Positions 17,608 through 25,935 of a stretch of DNA of 64,000 nucleotides are shown here, piece by piece. The notes below the pieces were generated by a model. That model did not search any database. It was not told the DNA's origin and saw only the letters and a list, made by a program, of their open reading frames with translations. Where the stretch lies: contig NZ_ABJL02000007.1 of the NCBI RefSeq assembly GCF_000172175.1, positions 1,240,001 through 1,304,000 of the forward strand, read 5' to 3'. The DNA is from Bacteroides intestinalis DSM 17393 (GTDB lineage: Bacteria > Bacteroidota > Bacteroidia > Bacteroidales > Bacteroidaceae). Made by a program: the position numbers and the translations under genes. Numbering within the stretch: the first letter of the stretch is position 1; every line of letters starts with the position of its first letter.

Positions 17608-19533
17608 ATGAAACAACGAAAGATGAAACAGATTGTGTTCCTGTCCCTTATGTCAATGCTTCTACTGGGTAGCTGCACGGATAGAGATGTGTATCAGGGA
17701 GGAGGAGAGGAGACCGGTAAGAATACCCCTCTCAAGCCTTCGGAAGTTTTTGACTTCAGCATGATGCAGCAGGTAAAAGTAAATGTGGACTACGGGTTTG
17801 CAGGTGATTATTATATCACTTTTGACCTTTATAGTCAAGACCCTATGAAGGAAGAAAATGATTCATGGATAAAAGATGAATCACTGTCTCCTGTCTACTC
17901 GGCTCCTACTGACAAGAAAGGACGATATTCAGGTACGGTTGAAATTCCTTCAGACATTACGGAAGTATGGCTCTACACTGATTATTTAGGTGCTATTTCA
18001 CCGGTTAAGTTGACTATTTCTAATGGTGAGATAAACTATAATCAGAGTGCATACATTGCATCGCTGCAAACTAAGACAAGGGGTACAACAACTGGTGGCC
18101 ATAATTATTTGGATGATTGGATGCTTATGCCTGGTGTAGACTGGGATGGATACGGTATGCCCAATAATATGGAGGCTGCCTTGAGTGCACCACCGGCAGA
18201 AATCTTATATAGTATTCGGAGTACGTACAGTAACATTAGCGGGCGCCAGATTAAGGACTTACATCCCGAATGGCTTAATAATAATACGACTTCTGAGATA
18301 AAGATAATCAAAGATACAGAGCTGAGCCTTGTCTTTGTGGCAAGTAGTGCCAGTTTTAACAATACAGTAGGGTATTTCACTTATAAATCAGGGACTGTTC
18401 CTACTCCGGAAACAGTTCAAAAAGTGCTTGCATTCCCCAATGCTTCTCCAATTTCTAAAGTTTCTGATGGAGAGCGTACGGGATCGTTGCTGTGTGGACA
18501 TGAGGTGAAACTTAAATATTGGAACGAAGATGAGCAGAAATTTGAGGATAAGTTTCCTGCTGGTGTTACTGTAGGATGGTCTTTGCAGGCAAATGCATTC
18601 AAGTCTGGTGATATTTTGAAAGGTATTGGAATTCGTTATTCATATAGTACTATGAATTATGATAATTCACAGCGTGTAGTAGCTTTGCGTGATGGAGGTA
18701 CGGATCAGATTGTAGCTATCGGCTTTGAGGATAATGTAGATTTTGATTATTGTGATGCTACCTTCTATCTGAAGATTGCAGAAGCAAATGCTATTGATCC
18801 GGGTGGTCCGGAATTGCCTCCGGTAGATCCTCCCAGCAATGTCACCACTACCTATAAGGGAACTTTAGCTTACGAAGACCAATGGCCGGCACAAAAAGAT
18901 TATGATATGAATGATGTTGTGATGACCTATCAGTCTACTCTGTATCGAAATGTTGTAAGTAATAAAATTTATAAGATTGTAGATGAATTTATTCCACTCC
19001 ACAGTGGCGGCACACACATTTGCGGTTTTGGATATCAGCTCCATAATCTTACACCGGACAGAGTAAGAAGTATCGAAGTTTCGGGTCCTGACGGTTGGAA
19101 AATAGAGACGGCTCAATCGCATCCTACTGTAATCCTGTTTGATAATATGAAAAGCGTTTTAAATCAGAAGTTCACCGTAACCATTGAATTGGCAGATGTT
19201 GATTTGAGTCAGGTGACACCTCCTTACAATCCTTTCATATTCGTTAATGGTAGAAGCAGGGAAGTGCATCTGGTAAATTACGCACCTACGGATAAAGCTG
19301 ATAAGTCATTCTTTAATACGAGTGATGATATGTCAAATATCGATGAGGGAATCTATTATATCACCCGCTATGGAGAAGAAGTAGATATTATGCCGTTTGC
19401 CATTAATCTTCCTATTCTCGACTTTAGTATTCCTACAGAAGGTGTGAAGATATATGATACCTATCCTGATTTTATTGGTTGGGTAAAATCAAAGGGAACC
19501 ACGAATAAGAATTGGTATAAGAATAAGAAGTAA
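17608..19533 (+). CDS. LruC-domain (DUF4842) surface lipoprotein
   Basis: A 641-residue exported protein: lipoprotein signal ending LLLGSC, then an N-terminal domain of ~130 residues (FDFSMMQQVKVNVDYGFAGDYYITFDLYSQDP) that also starts the two giant LruC proteins at 46.5-52.1 kb (there FDWSMxxTVKLNIEV), a middle region, and a C-terminal LruC domain (about residues 415-640) opening with YEDQWPAQKDYDMNDVV. The acidic DYDMND segment looks metal-binding. Function is unknown. It starts at the ATG at 17608, with a second ATG five codons in. A promoter with three direct repeats precedes it and a strong terminator follows. Confidence 0.88.
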   Translation: MKQRKMKQIVFLSLMSMLLLGSCTDRDVYQGGGEETGKNTPLKPSEVFDFSMMQQVKVNVDYGFAGDYYITFDLYSQDPMKEENDSWIKDESLSPVYSAPTDKKGRYSGTVEIPSDITEVWLYTDYLGAISPVKLTISNGEINYNQSAYIASLQTKTRGTTTGGHNYLDDWMLMPGVDWDGYGMPNNMEAALSAPPAEILYSIRSTYSNISGRQIKDLHPEWLNNNTTSEIKIIKDTELSLVFVASSASFNNTVGYFTYKSGTVPTPETVQKVLAFPNASPISKVSDGERTGSLLCGHEVKLKYWNEDEQKFEDKFPAGVTVGWSLQANAFKSGDILKGIGIRYSYSTMNYDNSQRVVALRDGGTDQIVAIGFEDNVDFDYCDATFYLKIAEANAIDPGGPELPPVDPPSNVTTTYKGTLAYEDQWPAQKDYDMNDVVMTYQSTLYRNVVSNKIYKIVDEFIPLHSGGTHICGFGYQLHNLTPDRVRSIEVSGPDGWKIETAQSHPTVILFDNMKSVLNQKFTVTIELADVDLSQVTPPYNPFIFVNGRSREVHLVNYAPTDKADKSFFNTSDDMSNIDEGIYYITRYGEEVDIMPFAINLPILDFSIPTEGVKIYDTYPDFIGWVKSKGTTNKNWYKNKK

Positions 19534-19551
19534 ATAACAACTTCTTTGAGT

Positions 19552-19602
19552 AAAAAGAGTTTTATCTATGGCAAAACATAGATAAAACTCTTTTTTTTAT
19601 TA
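19552..19602 (+). terminator. terminator after the LruC lipoprotein gene
   Basis: A 19-bp perfect stem (19552-19570 / 19577-19595, loop GCAAAA) runs into T8. The TACTTTTG -7 box of the next gene (19601-19608) begins immediately after it. Confidence 0.9.
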
Positions 19603-19645
19603 CTTTTGTCTAGTCAATGATGAATAACAGAAAAAACGCTATTGT

Positions 19646-20749
19646 ATGAAACAGCAAGCACTATTGTCTATTTTGTTTTGTGGCGGAATAATAGGAGGAT
19701 TTATCTCCTGTAATCATTCCTCATCACTTCAGAGCCGGAAAGAGGCGTTAGGTAAATTTATTTTTCAAGATACCCAGCTTTCTGAGCCTGCAGGACAATC
19801 ATGTGCAACTTGCCATACGGCTGATAAAGGTTTCGCTGACCGTGATTCCCGCATTGTATCCGAAGGTGCTGTTCGCGGCCTCTACTCCCAGCGTAATTCT
19901 ATGACTATTTGCTACTCTATGTACGTTCCTTCGCTCTATTTTGATGAGGAAGAGGAGACTTATGTAGGTGGACTCTTTTGGGATGGACGTTCCCCATCAT
20001 TGCAGCACCAGGCAGGCGAACCATTCCTTAATCCTGTAGAGATGGGAAATCCCGATAAAGAATCAGTTGTAAACAAGGTGCGTCGTGCATCGTATTATCC
20101 TGAATTAGTACGTCTTTATGGTGAAACCGACAATGTAGATTCCCTCTATGCTCATATCACGGATGCGCTTTCCATTTATCAGCAATCCGAAGAAGTAAAT
20201 TCTTTTTCCTCCAAATATGATGCATGGGAGAGAGGGGAATATGTCTTTACAGAAACAGAAGCACGCGGAATGGATCTCTTTGAAAATAAAGGAATGTGTG
20301 CTGAGTGCCATATCCTGGATAAAGATGAGCGTGCCGGACGTGTTCTTTTTACCGATCATACTTATGACAATCTTGGTATTCCGCGTAATCCGGAAAATCC
20401 ACATTTTCGTGTGCCGACCGACTATTTTCTTCTTACTCCGGATAGTATTGACTTGGGATTAGGTCCCATTGTGGGCAAAGAAGAAGAAAATGGCAAATTC
20501 CGTGTTCCTACATTGCGCAATATTGCTTTGACCGCTCCTTATGGGCATAATGGTTATTTTAAAACTCTTGAAGAGATCATTCACTTTTATAATGTACGCG
20601 ACGTGAGTGATGAATTTCCTCCTGCCGAGTGTCCTGCCACAGTCAATCGTGATGAGTTGGGAAACCTTGGTCTGACCCCTGAAGAAGAGGCCGATCTCGT
20701 TGCATTCATAAAAACGTTAACAGATGATTATGAGAGTATTCGAAAGTGA
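19646..20749 (+). CDS. di-haem cytochrome c peroxidase (CcpA/MauG family) lipoprotein
   Basis: Reduces hydrogen peroxide in the periplasm with electrons from the respiratory chain. A lipoprotein signal (GGFISC) is followed by two haem c attachment sites, CATCH (about residue 54) and CAECH (about residue 215), and the family segments LFWDGRSPSLQHQAGEPFLNPVEM and RVPTLRNIALTAPYGHNGYFKTLEE. At 367 residues it is normal. A MauG-like oxidase role cannot be excluded from sequence alone. It has its own -7 box just after the preceding terminator. Confidence 0.93.
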   Translation: MKQQALLSILFCGGIIGGFISCNHSSSLQSRKEALGKFIFQDTQLSEPAGQSCATCHTADKGFADRDSRIVSEGAVRGLYSQRNSMTICYSMYVPSLYFDEEEETYVGGLFWDGRSPSLQHQAGEPFLNPVEMGNPDKESVVNKVRRASYYPELVRLYGETDNVDSLYAHITDALSIYQQSEEVNSFSSKYDAWERGEYVFTETEARGMDLFENKGMCAECHILDKDERAGRVLFTDHTYDNLGIPRNPENPHFRVPTDYFLLTPDSIDLGLGPIVGKEEENGKFRVPTLRNIALTAPYGHNGYFKTLEEIIHFYNVRDVSDEFPPAECPATVNRDELGNLGLTPEEEADLVAFIKTLTDDYESIRK

Positions 20750-20818
20750 TTATAACCGTAAACAAAGTTGGATAAATTTAAAAATATGTTATAAAACACA
20801 TGTTTTTTCGTGCGACTG

Positions 20819-20849
20819 TTTGCGTGCACGGGATTTTTTCATACCTTTG
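20819..20849 (+). promoter_or_regulatory. strong promoter (TTTG-N19-TACCTTTG) of a putative RNA gene
   Basis: TTTG (20819-20822), 19 bases, TACCTTTG (20842-20849): one of the most complete promoters in the window. No ORF of any size follows for 400 bases. Confidence 0.85.
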
Positions 20850-20853
20850 TATC

Positions 20854-21190
20854 GCAGTTGAGAAACTGCTCATGATTTTGACTTTTAAATAAATTAGTTT
20901 TTTAGTTTTCAATAAAGGATTAGTTAGGGTAAAAAGATTTAGTTAATAGTTTTTCATAGGCTAAAATTTGGATTAAGAAAATAGGTAATTAGGTATAAAA
21001 GGTAAAAGAGAAAGTTTGTTTTTATAGGTAATTAGAAGTTTTATTTTTGGTAAAAAGAAGATTGATTTTTAGGTAACAATGATGCAGTTTAAAAGAAAAG
21101 CCTTAAAGGCTTTTCTTACAGAGGCGAGAGGTTCGTGAGAGCTTGCTCGTTTTTTTATGTCCCAAAGTGAAAAATGGGACATTTTCTTTT
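20854..21190 (+). ncRNA. putative free-standing small RNA gene, ~335 nt
   Basis: Directly after a consensus promoter lies a hairpin GCAGTT-GAGA-AACTGC (20854-20869) at the predicted 5' end. A very AT-rich, purine-rich body follows with six GGTAA motifs (20928, 20984, 21001, 21027, 21049, 21072). It ends in a cluster of 3' hairpins: a 12-bp stem at 21093-21117, a small hairpin running into T7 (21150-21156), and ATGTCCC/GGGACAT followed by a T-rich tract (21157-21194). No open frame of note. I cannot match it to a known RNA family; an exceptionally long mRNA leader for the next gene is less likely, because terminators intervene and that gene has its own -7 box. Confidence 0.5.
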
Positions 21191-21194
21191 TTTA
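21157..21194 (+). terminator. last terminator of the putative RNA gene
   Basis: Stem ATGTCCC/GGGACAT (21157-21163 / 21176-21182) followed by TTTTCTTTTTTT. Confidence 0.8.
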
Positions 21195-21259
21195 AGAAAT
21201 GATGATTATTTCAGTCATTCTTTGTATATTTGTAGCATCATCTACATAAAAAATTAATT

Positions 21260-22432
21260 TTGGAACAGATACTGCTTATACTCGATTGGGTTTTATACGT
21301 ATTGTTTGCAATAAACATATTGTATTTATTAGTTTATAGCTTAGCATCACTTCGCCGTAAACCTGCTAAAATGGCTCCGGCTAAGGAACATAAACGGATT
21401 GCATTATTGATTGCGGCATATCGGGAAGATGCTGTAATAATGGATACGGTACAGGCTTGTTTGGTACAAGATTATCCGAGTGACAGATATGATGTAGTGG
21501 TGATTTCAGATCACATGCAACCTTCTACAAATGAGAAACTGCGTGCATTACCTATAAAACTGCTTCAGGTAGATTTCGAGAAGAGTACAAATACAAAATC
21601 TCTGAAAGCTGCCCTTGAATATTTGGGTAAGGATTCCTATGATATTGCTTTGATAATAGATGCTGATAATATAATCAATTCCTCCTATCTTGTGGAACTG
21701 AATAGTGCTTTTGCTTATCCTAAAGTACAGGTGGTTCAAACGCATCGTATTGCAAAGAACCTGAATACTAATATGGCCTATTTGGATGCTATCAGTGAGG
21801 AAATCAATAACTCTATATTCCGTTTGGGGCATGTGAATTTAGGGATGTCGGCAGCTTTGATAGGTTCCGGTATGGCTTTTGAGTATTCTTTGTTTTATAA
21901 AGCTATGATGAGTAACACTTCAGTTGGAGGGTTTGATCGGGTTTTGGAAATGAAGCTGCTTTATCATCGCATCTTTTTTCATTATTTGCCGGATACCTAT
22001 GTGCTGGATGAGAAAATACAGAAAACCAAGAACTTCTATCAGCAAAGGCGACGCTGGTTGTCTGCCCAGTACTATAGTTTTGGTGAATTTGTGAATCATC
22101 TGTTTCCGGCTATTCGTGATCGAAAATGGGATTTTTGCGATAAACTTTTTCAACAAGCCTCGTTTTCGCGGGTGTTATTGTTGGGGTTTACCTTTATCTT
22201 TTCAGTGTGTTTTTCTATATGGTTCCCGGCATTGGCTTATAAATGGTGGGTGATATTTGGGGTGCTATTATTAGCGTTGGCTGTTGCTATTCCCCGTCGT
22301 TTCTGGAAGTGGCGTCTGGTAAAGGCTATTTGTTTTGTTCCTTATTCATTTTTGCTGATGTTTATCAATTTGTTCCGTTTGAAAGAGGCGAACAAGAAGT
22401 TTATTCATACGGCACATGGGATAGAAGAATAA
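21260..22432 (+). CDS. membrane glycosyltransferase, family 2
   Basis: A 390-residue processive-type GT2: an N-terminal membrane helix (VLYVLFAINILYLLVYSLA), a GT-A domain with DADN (metal/nucleotide-sugar site, about residue 133) and a QQRRRWLSAQ block (a QxxRW-type motif), then two or three C-terminal membrane helices. It uses a TTG start at 21260: no ATG precedes the first helix, an in-frame stop lies at 21233, and the -7 box TATATTTG (21225-21232) leaves a short leader. It is a clear paralogue of the protein at 38803-40029 (shared ATSEEINNNIF/AISEEINNSIF and ALIGS-MAF segments). The sugar donor is unknown. Confidence 0.85.
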   Translation: MEQILLILDWVLYVLFAINILYLLVYSLASLRRKPAKMAPAKEHKRIALLIAAYREDAVIMDTVQACLVQDYPSDRYDVVVISDHMQPSTNEKLRALPIKLLQVDFEKSTNTKSLKAALEYLGKDSYDIALIIDADNIINSSYLVELNSAFAYPKVQVVQTHRIAKNLNTNMAYLDAISEEINNSIFRLGHVNLGMSAALIGSGMAFEYSLFYKAMMSNTSVGGFDRVLEMKLLYHRIFFHYLPDTYVLDEKIQKTKNFYQQRRRWLSAQYYSFGEFVNHLFPAIRDRKWDFCDKLFQQASFSRVLLLGFTFIFSVCFSIWFPALAYKWWVIFGVLLLALAVAIPRRFWKWRLVKAICFVPYSFLLMFINLFRLKEANKKFIHTAHGIEE

Positions 22433-22434
22433 TA

Positions 22435-22466
22435 GAGAAAGAGAGGTGTCACCACCTCTCTTTCTC
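22435..22466. terminator. hairpin between convergent GT2 and amidase genes
   Basis: A perfect 14-bp stem (22435-22448 / 22453-22466, loop TCAC). The amidase stop codon lies in the loop. There is no good T-tract, so it could be an mRNA-stabilising hairpin instead of a terminator. Confidence 0.65.
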
Positions 22467-22892
22467 CACTTCAAAGCACGGACATTCCTTCGTCCACTCC
22501 ATCGGTTCCACCTCCCCGTTTCCATTCACATCCGGACTCAGATCCCGGTGTCCCACTACCCGTGCCTCCGGATAATCCATTTTCAGCGTCCGCACCAGTA
22601 CCCGCAACGAATGTCGCTGCCACTCCGTCCGGGTGTCCTTTGCCAGTCCGTGGCTGTCCAGTCCACCCTCATAACAGATACCGATTGAGTGAGCATTGTA
22701 CCCACGCGCGTGGGCACCGACCCTCTCGACCGCGCGTGTGGACTTGATATCACCGTTACGGCGAACGTAGAAATGATAGCCAATGCCATCAAAACCACGG
22801 AGGCGGTGGGCGGTGTCCAAGTCGTGCTCGGTAAAGGGGCGGTCCTCGCGGGTGGCACTGCAATGGATGACGATTAAATCGATCTTCCTCAT
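22449..22892 (-). CDS. N-acetylmuramoyl-L-alanine amidase (Amidase_2, phage-lysozyme type)
   Basis: A 147-residue peptidoglycan amidase like T7 lysozyme, cutting between muramic acid and the stem peptide. Likely zinc ligands by family analogy are H10 (IVIHCSAT), H115 (VVGHRDL) and a cysteine of the C-terminal KECPCF. There is no signal peptide. The loop after HRDLSP (DVNGNGEVE, residues 121-129) resembles a calcium-binding DxNxNG loop. In Bacteroides this gene usually travels with smalltalk and HU-like genes, as here, next to polysaccharide loci. It is the last gene of the minus-strand cassette. Confidence 0.92.
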   Translation of the reverse strand: MRKIDLIVIHCSATREDRPFTEHDLDTAHRLRGFDGIGYHFYVRRNGDIKSTRAVERVGAHARGYNAHSIGICYEGGLDSHGLAKDTRTEWQRHSLRVLVRTLKMDYPEARVVGHRDLSPDVNGNGEVEPMEWTKECPCFEVEKERW

Positions 22893-22898
22893 ACGTGT

Positions 22899-22994
22899 TT
22901 ACAAATTCATCGCATTTGCACTAAAAGCGCCTATTATAGCCGAAGCCACCGCGATGATTACCTTCAAAATCTTGTCCCAAGTCGTTTTTTTCAT
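22899..22994 (-). CDS. smalltalk protein (31 residues, single membrane helix)
   Basis: Starts MKKTTWDKILKVIIAVASAI and ends NAMNL: a basic N-terminus and one hydrophobic helix. This matches the 'smalltalk' small proteins annotated next to amidase genes in many Bacteroides genomes. It stops six bases before the amidase start, so the two are translationally close. Its size and position recall a holin or signal-arrest partner for the amidase, which lacks a signal peptide; that role is inference. Confidence 0.85.
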   Translation of the reverse strand: MKKTTWDKILKVIIAVASAIIGAFSANAMNL

Positions 22995-23005
22995 AAGAGA
23001 GTTTT

Positions 23006-23083
23006 TTAGTGATTAGTGATTAGTGATAAATGATAAGCAGGCTGCGCAGCCTTTAATTTTTAATTTCCAAAGCCTCCGGCTTT
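23006..23083. repeat. short repeats and palindromes between HU-like and smalltalk genes
   Basis: TTAGTGA three times in tandem (23006-23026), a perfect 12-base palindrome GGCTGCGCAGCC (23040-23051), and a hairpin AAAGCC-TCC-GGCTTT (23069-23083). The last could end HU-like transcripts. Confidence 0.5.
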
Positions 23084-23088
23084 AGACC

Positions 23089-23604
23089 CTATCCCAGCGG
23101 ATCATCCTCAATACCGCCGTCTCCGCCATCGCCACCAGTATTTCCGCCACCGGAATTGCCACCGGACGAGCTGCCGTCTTCGGACACTAATTCGAAGGTG
23201 ATGTTATTGGCACCCCCTCTGGTACTGGCATTGCTGTCGTTCACCAGACGCAAGGTGTTGGCCACCTTGAAACGGATGTTGACACGTTCGATATTTTTCA
23301 CCGTACAGTCCTTGGCCACTTCGGTGGCGCGACATTTAAAGGTGGTGTGGAAAATTCCGAAACCGTCTAGGCGGACACTGTTACCGTCGGTCATCACCTG
23401 GCGCATCTGGCGCACAATGGCTTTACCGACGTGTACCACGTCCTCGGCCGACATTCCGCCCAAGGCTTCGATGTCCTGCGCGATGCGTTCGAGGTCGAAG
23501 ATCTTTGCATCTTTCGATTTACGTTTCAGGGTGAAAACCATCGGAGATGCTGCGTCTCCGATTTTCTTGTGGCGCTGTGTGCGCACTACTAAAGCGTTTG
23601 ACAT
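23089..23604 (-). CDS. HU-family DNA-binding protein with disordered glycine tail
   Basis: A 171-residue HU/IHF-related protein of the Bacteroidetes 'histone-like, HU-related' type: residues ~1-125 carry the fold (IAQDIEALGGMSAEDVVHVGKAIVRQM, then the DGNSVRLDGFGIFHTTF beta arm), and residues ~145-171 are a Gly/Asp-rich disordered tail. Chromosomal HU is only ~90 residues. These longer proteins are typically found with amidase/smalltalk cassettes. A -7 box TACCTTTG (minus, 23654-23661) is preceded by a 10-base-phased repeat array. Confidence 0.9.
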   Translation of the reverse strand: MSNALVVRTQRHKKIGDAASPMVFTLKRKSKDAKIFDLERIAQDIEALGGMSAEDVVHVGKAIVRQMRQVMTDGNSVRLDGFGIFHTTFKCRATEVAKDCTVKNIERVNIRFKVANTLRLVNDSNASTRGGANNITFELVSEDGSSSGGNSGGGNTGGDGGDGGIEDDPLG

Positions 23605-23680
23605 GTTGAGTAATGTTTAATAGTTAATAATCAATTTTTCAACGTTGATGCAACAAAGGTACAGCATGAGGCAAGGGAGG

Positions 23681-23740
23681 AGGGACGTTAAGGGAGGCTA
23701 CAGGACGTTACAGGACGTTATGGGAGAATAAGGGACGATA
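23681..23740. repeat. six 10-base-phased direct repeats upstream of the HU-like gene promoter
   Basis: Six consecutive 10-mers of type (A/C)RGGACGTTA fill 23681-23740 with no gap: AGGGACGTTA, AGGGAGGCTA, CAGGACGTTA twice, TGGGAGAATA, AGGGACGATA. The array begins where the -33 box should be for the minus-strand TACCTTTG at 23654-23661, so it occupies the usual position of activator sites. Confidence 0.75.
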
Positions 23741-23774
23741 GAGTCGATTTTGAAGTGCAAAAAAACGGGGAACC

Positions 23775-24020
23775 TTAAGGTTCCCCGAAAACATTGACGA
23801 TGAGTTGTACCTGTGCAGGCGTATAGTGTCTGCTACCGCGCTTCATACCCGTGGCCAGCAAACGTTCTTCCAGTCCCGGAGCCGTGCGTATCCACTCGTT
23901 GAATTGCTTGACGGCGGTATGCTGGCACACCCCGCGAATGTAGCACATTGCCAGTTCGCCTTTCCCGTAAGTACGTATCGGGAAGTGGGCGTCAAGGTTT
24001 GAATCATCTTCTTTTTTCAT
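23775..24020 (-). CDS. DUF4248 family protein
   Basis: An 81-residue protein matching DUF4248 by its recurring pattern: FPIRTYGKGELAMCYI near the start, FNEWI in the middle and HYTPAQVQLIVNVFGEP at the end. The family is found in the amidase/HU/primase cassettes of Bacteroides; the predicted helices look like a small DNA-binding (winged-helix or homeodomain-like) fold, but function is unknown. It has its own -7 box TATATTTG (minus, 24060-24067), with TTGT 19 bases upstream. Confidence 0.85.
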   Translation of the reverse strand: MKKEDDSNLDAHFPIRTYGKGELAMCYIRGVCQHTAVKQFNEWIRTAPGLEERLLATGMKRGSRHYTPAQVQLIVNVFGEP

Positions 24021-24074
24021 GCGTTAAAGTTTAGGTTGTTTACTGCTTTAAAATATATACAAATATACTGATTA

Positions 24075-25889
24075 TTAATCGAATAAACAACCTTGATCGG
24101 AATTGTTTTTTAACCAATTTTCATTATCGAATTTAGTGTTTACCGGTCCCGGTTTGTCACCGTCCGGTCCGTGCACGATGTCTTCCTCGCAAGGCCAGTA
24201 ACGCCCGTTGATGCGGTTGTAGACAAACTTGGCATGGGTATAGCCGCTACCCAAGTGCTTGAAACGGACTTTGTCTATGTAGACGGTGACAAGTTGTTTG
24301 GCATCGTCGCGGTTCACGCAGAGACAGTAGTCGGACATATTGCCGAAGTTGGCCGAACCGTTGATGTCGTTCATCTCCACCCGGCGCAGTTCTCCGGTGG
24401 CGGTGTTGCGGTTCATCTTGCGCGGGTGTGCCACGAGGATGACCAGGCATTTATGTTGCGCGGCGAAGCGTCCCAGCTTGCCCAGCAGCGAGGTGATGTA
24501 CATCAGTTCCGTCTGCCCCGGTTCCAATTGCTGGTCCAGGCGGTTCAGCGGGTCGATGACGAGGATGCGGACTCCGCGACGGTATACCAGTTGGCGGGCT
24601 TTCTCCAGGATATGGTCGATGGTGCAGGCCTCGGTGCCCGGCAAGATGTGCGTCACGTTGGCTGTCAGCCAGTTCACAGCGTGGTTGTACAGCTCTTCCG
24701 TCATGCCCGGGCCGGGGCCGAATTGCAGTCCGGTCAACTTTTCAATCAGCTTGGCATGATGGTAATTGACTGGCAAGTTTTCGGGGCTGAAGTAGGCTAT
24801 CTTCCACTCATGGCGCAGGCAGAGGCGCAGGACAAGTTCGTCGACGAATTCGGATTTCCCGTGTCCAGCCATTCCCGACACCACAACGTTCCGCCCGGTC
24901 TCAAAAGTGCAGTTCGCATCAAAGTTTTCCCAACCCGTATCAGCACCACGGCACAGCCCGTTTTCGAAGAGCGCACGCAGGTCTTCCCGGTAGTCCTCGG
25001 CGGTGAATACGCCTTCCAGCGGGATCTCTTCGGCTTGCGCCAGAGTGATGAGAAGACTTTGAGCGCCGTAAAGAATCAAATGTTCATTGGCGTCCTTGCA
25101 TCCGGGGCCGAAGTGTACCAGGCGGCAACGCTCCGCTCCCAGGCGGCGGACGAGTTCATGGCGCAGCGCTTGTCCGGCTCCGTCCTCGTCGGCAGCGATG
25201 TAAATCACTTTCTTGGGTTCGAAGTGCGACTCCACGAACCTGTCCATCCATGTGAGGTTACTCTGCGCACCGGCGGGCACGGAGATGACGTCTTTCCGCC
25301 CGGCAGTCATGAAGGCGCAGGCATCGAATTCGCCTTCGGTGATGATGCACTCCGGAGTGTCGGCAATGGCGTCGATATTGTATGGGATGAGTTCGGCGCC
25401 GGTCACCATTCTGAAGTGTTTCAGTGCGCTGCGGTACTTGGTGTTGATGAGTACACCATTCTCGAAGTAATTGAAGCAGAGGTAATTCTCTATCTCGTTG
25501 CTACCCGGTAGTTTGATGCATTCTTCAGTGATGTGCAGTTCGGCGAGCAGGTTTTGGGCGAGACAGCGTTTTTGCGTCCAGTATTTTTCCAGTTTCTCAC
25601 TCAACTTTGCTTTTGCAGGGTCGAAGGTGGGGCGGCGGAAGTGTGAGGGCAGTTGGCTGGCTTTCCGGCGTTGTTCCCGGCGTTGTTGGCGTTGGCGTTC
25701 TTCGGCATCGTCGGGCACGTAGAGTTTGTAGCCACAGTGATGGCAGTAGCATGTTCCTTCGCTCAGGTTGACGGAAAACGATTTGTCTCCTTTGTGTCCG
25801 CGGGTGTCGTTACACTGGGGGCAGATGGTTTTGATTTTGCCGCTGTTGCGGCCTTTGGTGTCGATTCCGTACTGATGAAAATTTCTCAT
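24075..25889 (-). CDS. phage-type primase-helicase (zinc ribbon, TOPRIM, DnaB-like ATPase)
   Basis: A 604-residue protein organised like T7 gp4. A zinc ribbon (C23, C26, C49, C52: CPQC...CHHC) is followed by a TOPRIM domain (ITEGEFDACAF about residue 185, AADEDGAGQ about residue 245) and a RecA-like helicase domain with Walker A GMAGHGKSE (about residue 340), Walker B VLVIDPLNRL-type and VAHPRKM sensor segments. It would unwind and prime DNA for a replicon, yet no replicon is seen around it, so it is probably part of a domesticated phage or mobile-element cassette. It overlaps no neighbour; the 22-base repeat island separates it from the upstream gene. Confidence 0.9.
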   Translation of the reverse strand: MRNFHQYGIDTKGRNSGKIKTICPQCNDTRGHKGDKSFSVNLSEGTCYCHHCGYKLYVPDDAEERQRQQRREQRRKASQLPSHFRRPTFDPAKAKLSEKLEKYWTQKRCLAQNLLAELHITEECIKLPGSNEIENYLCFNYFENGVLINTKYRSALKHFRMVTGAELIPYNIDAIADTPECIITEGEFDACAFMTAGRKDVISVPAGAQSNLTWMDRFVESHFEPKKVIYIAADEDGAGQALRHELVRRLGAERCRLVHFGPGCKDANEHLILYGAQSLLITLAQAEEIPLEGVFTAEDYREDLRALFENGLCRGADTGWENFDANCTFETGRNVVVSGMAGHGKSEFVDELVLRLCLRHEWKIAYFSPENLPVNYHHAKLIEKLTGLQFGPGPGMTEELYNHAVNWLTANVTHILPGTEACTIDHILEKARQLVYRRGVRILVIDPLNRLDQQLEPGQTELMYITSLLGKLGRFAAQHKCLVILVAHPRKMNRNTATGELRRVEMNDINGSANFGNMSDYCLCVNRDDAKQLVTVYIDKVRFKHLGSGYTHAKFVYNRINGRYWPCEEDIVHGPDGDKPGPVNTKFDNENWLKNNSDQGCLFD

Positions 25890-25935
25890 TGTTCGTTGGA
25901 TTGTTTTAAGTTTATACTTTTAAAAATCGTTTGCT

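Noticed and set aside
22435..22466. Standard intrinsic terminator
   Set aside because: The stem is perfect but there is no T-tract; kept only as a hairpin with lower confidence.
24171..25511. Long (446-codon) open frame on the plus strand
   Set aside because: It is antisense to the primase-helicase, whose zinc, TOPRIM and Walker motifs are clear; the plus frame has no recognisable domain.
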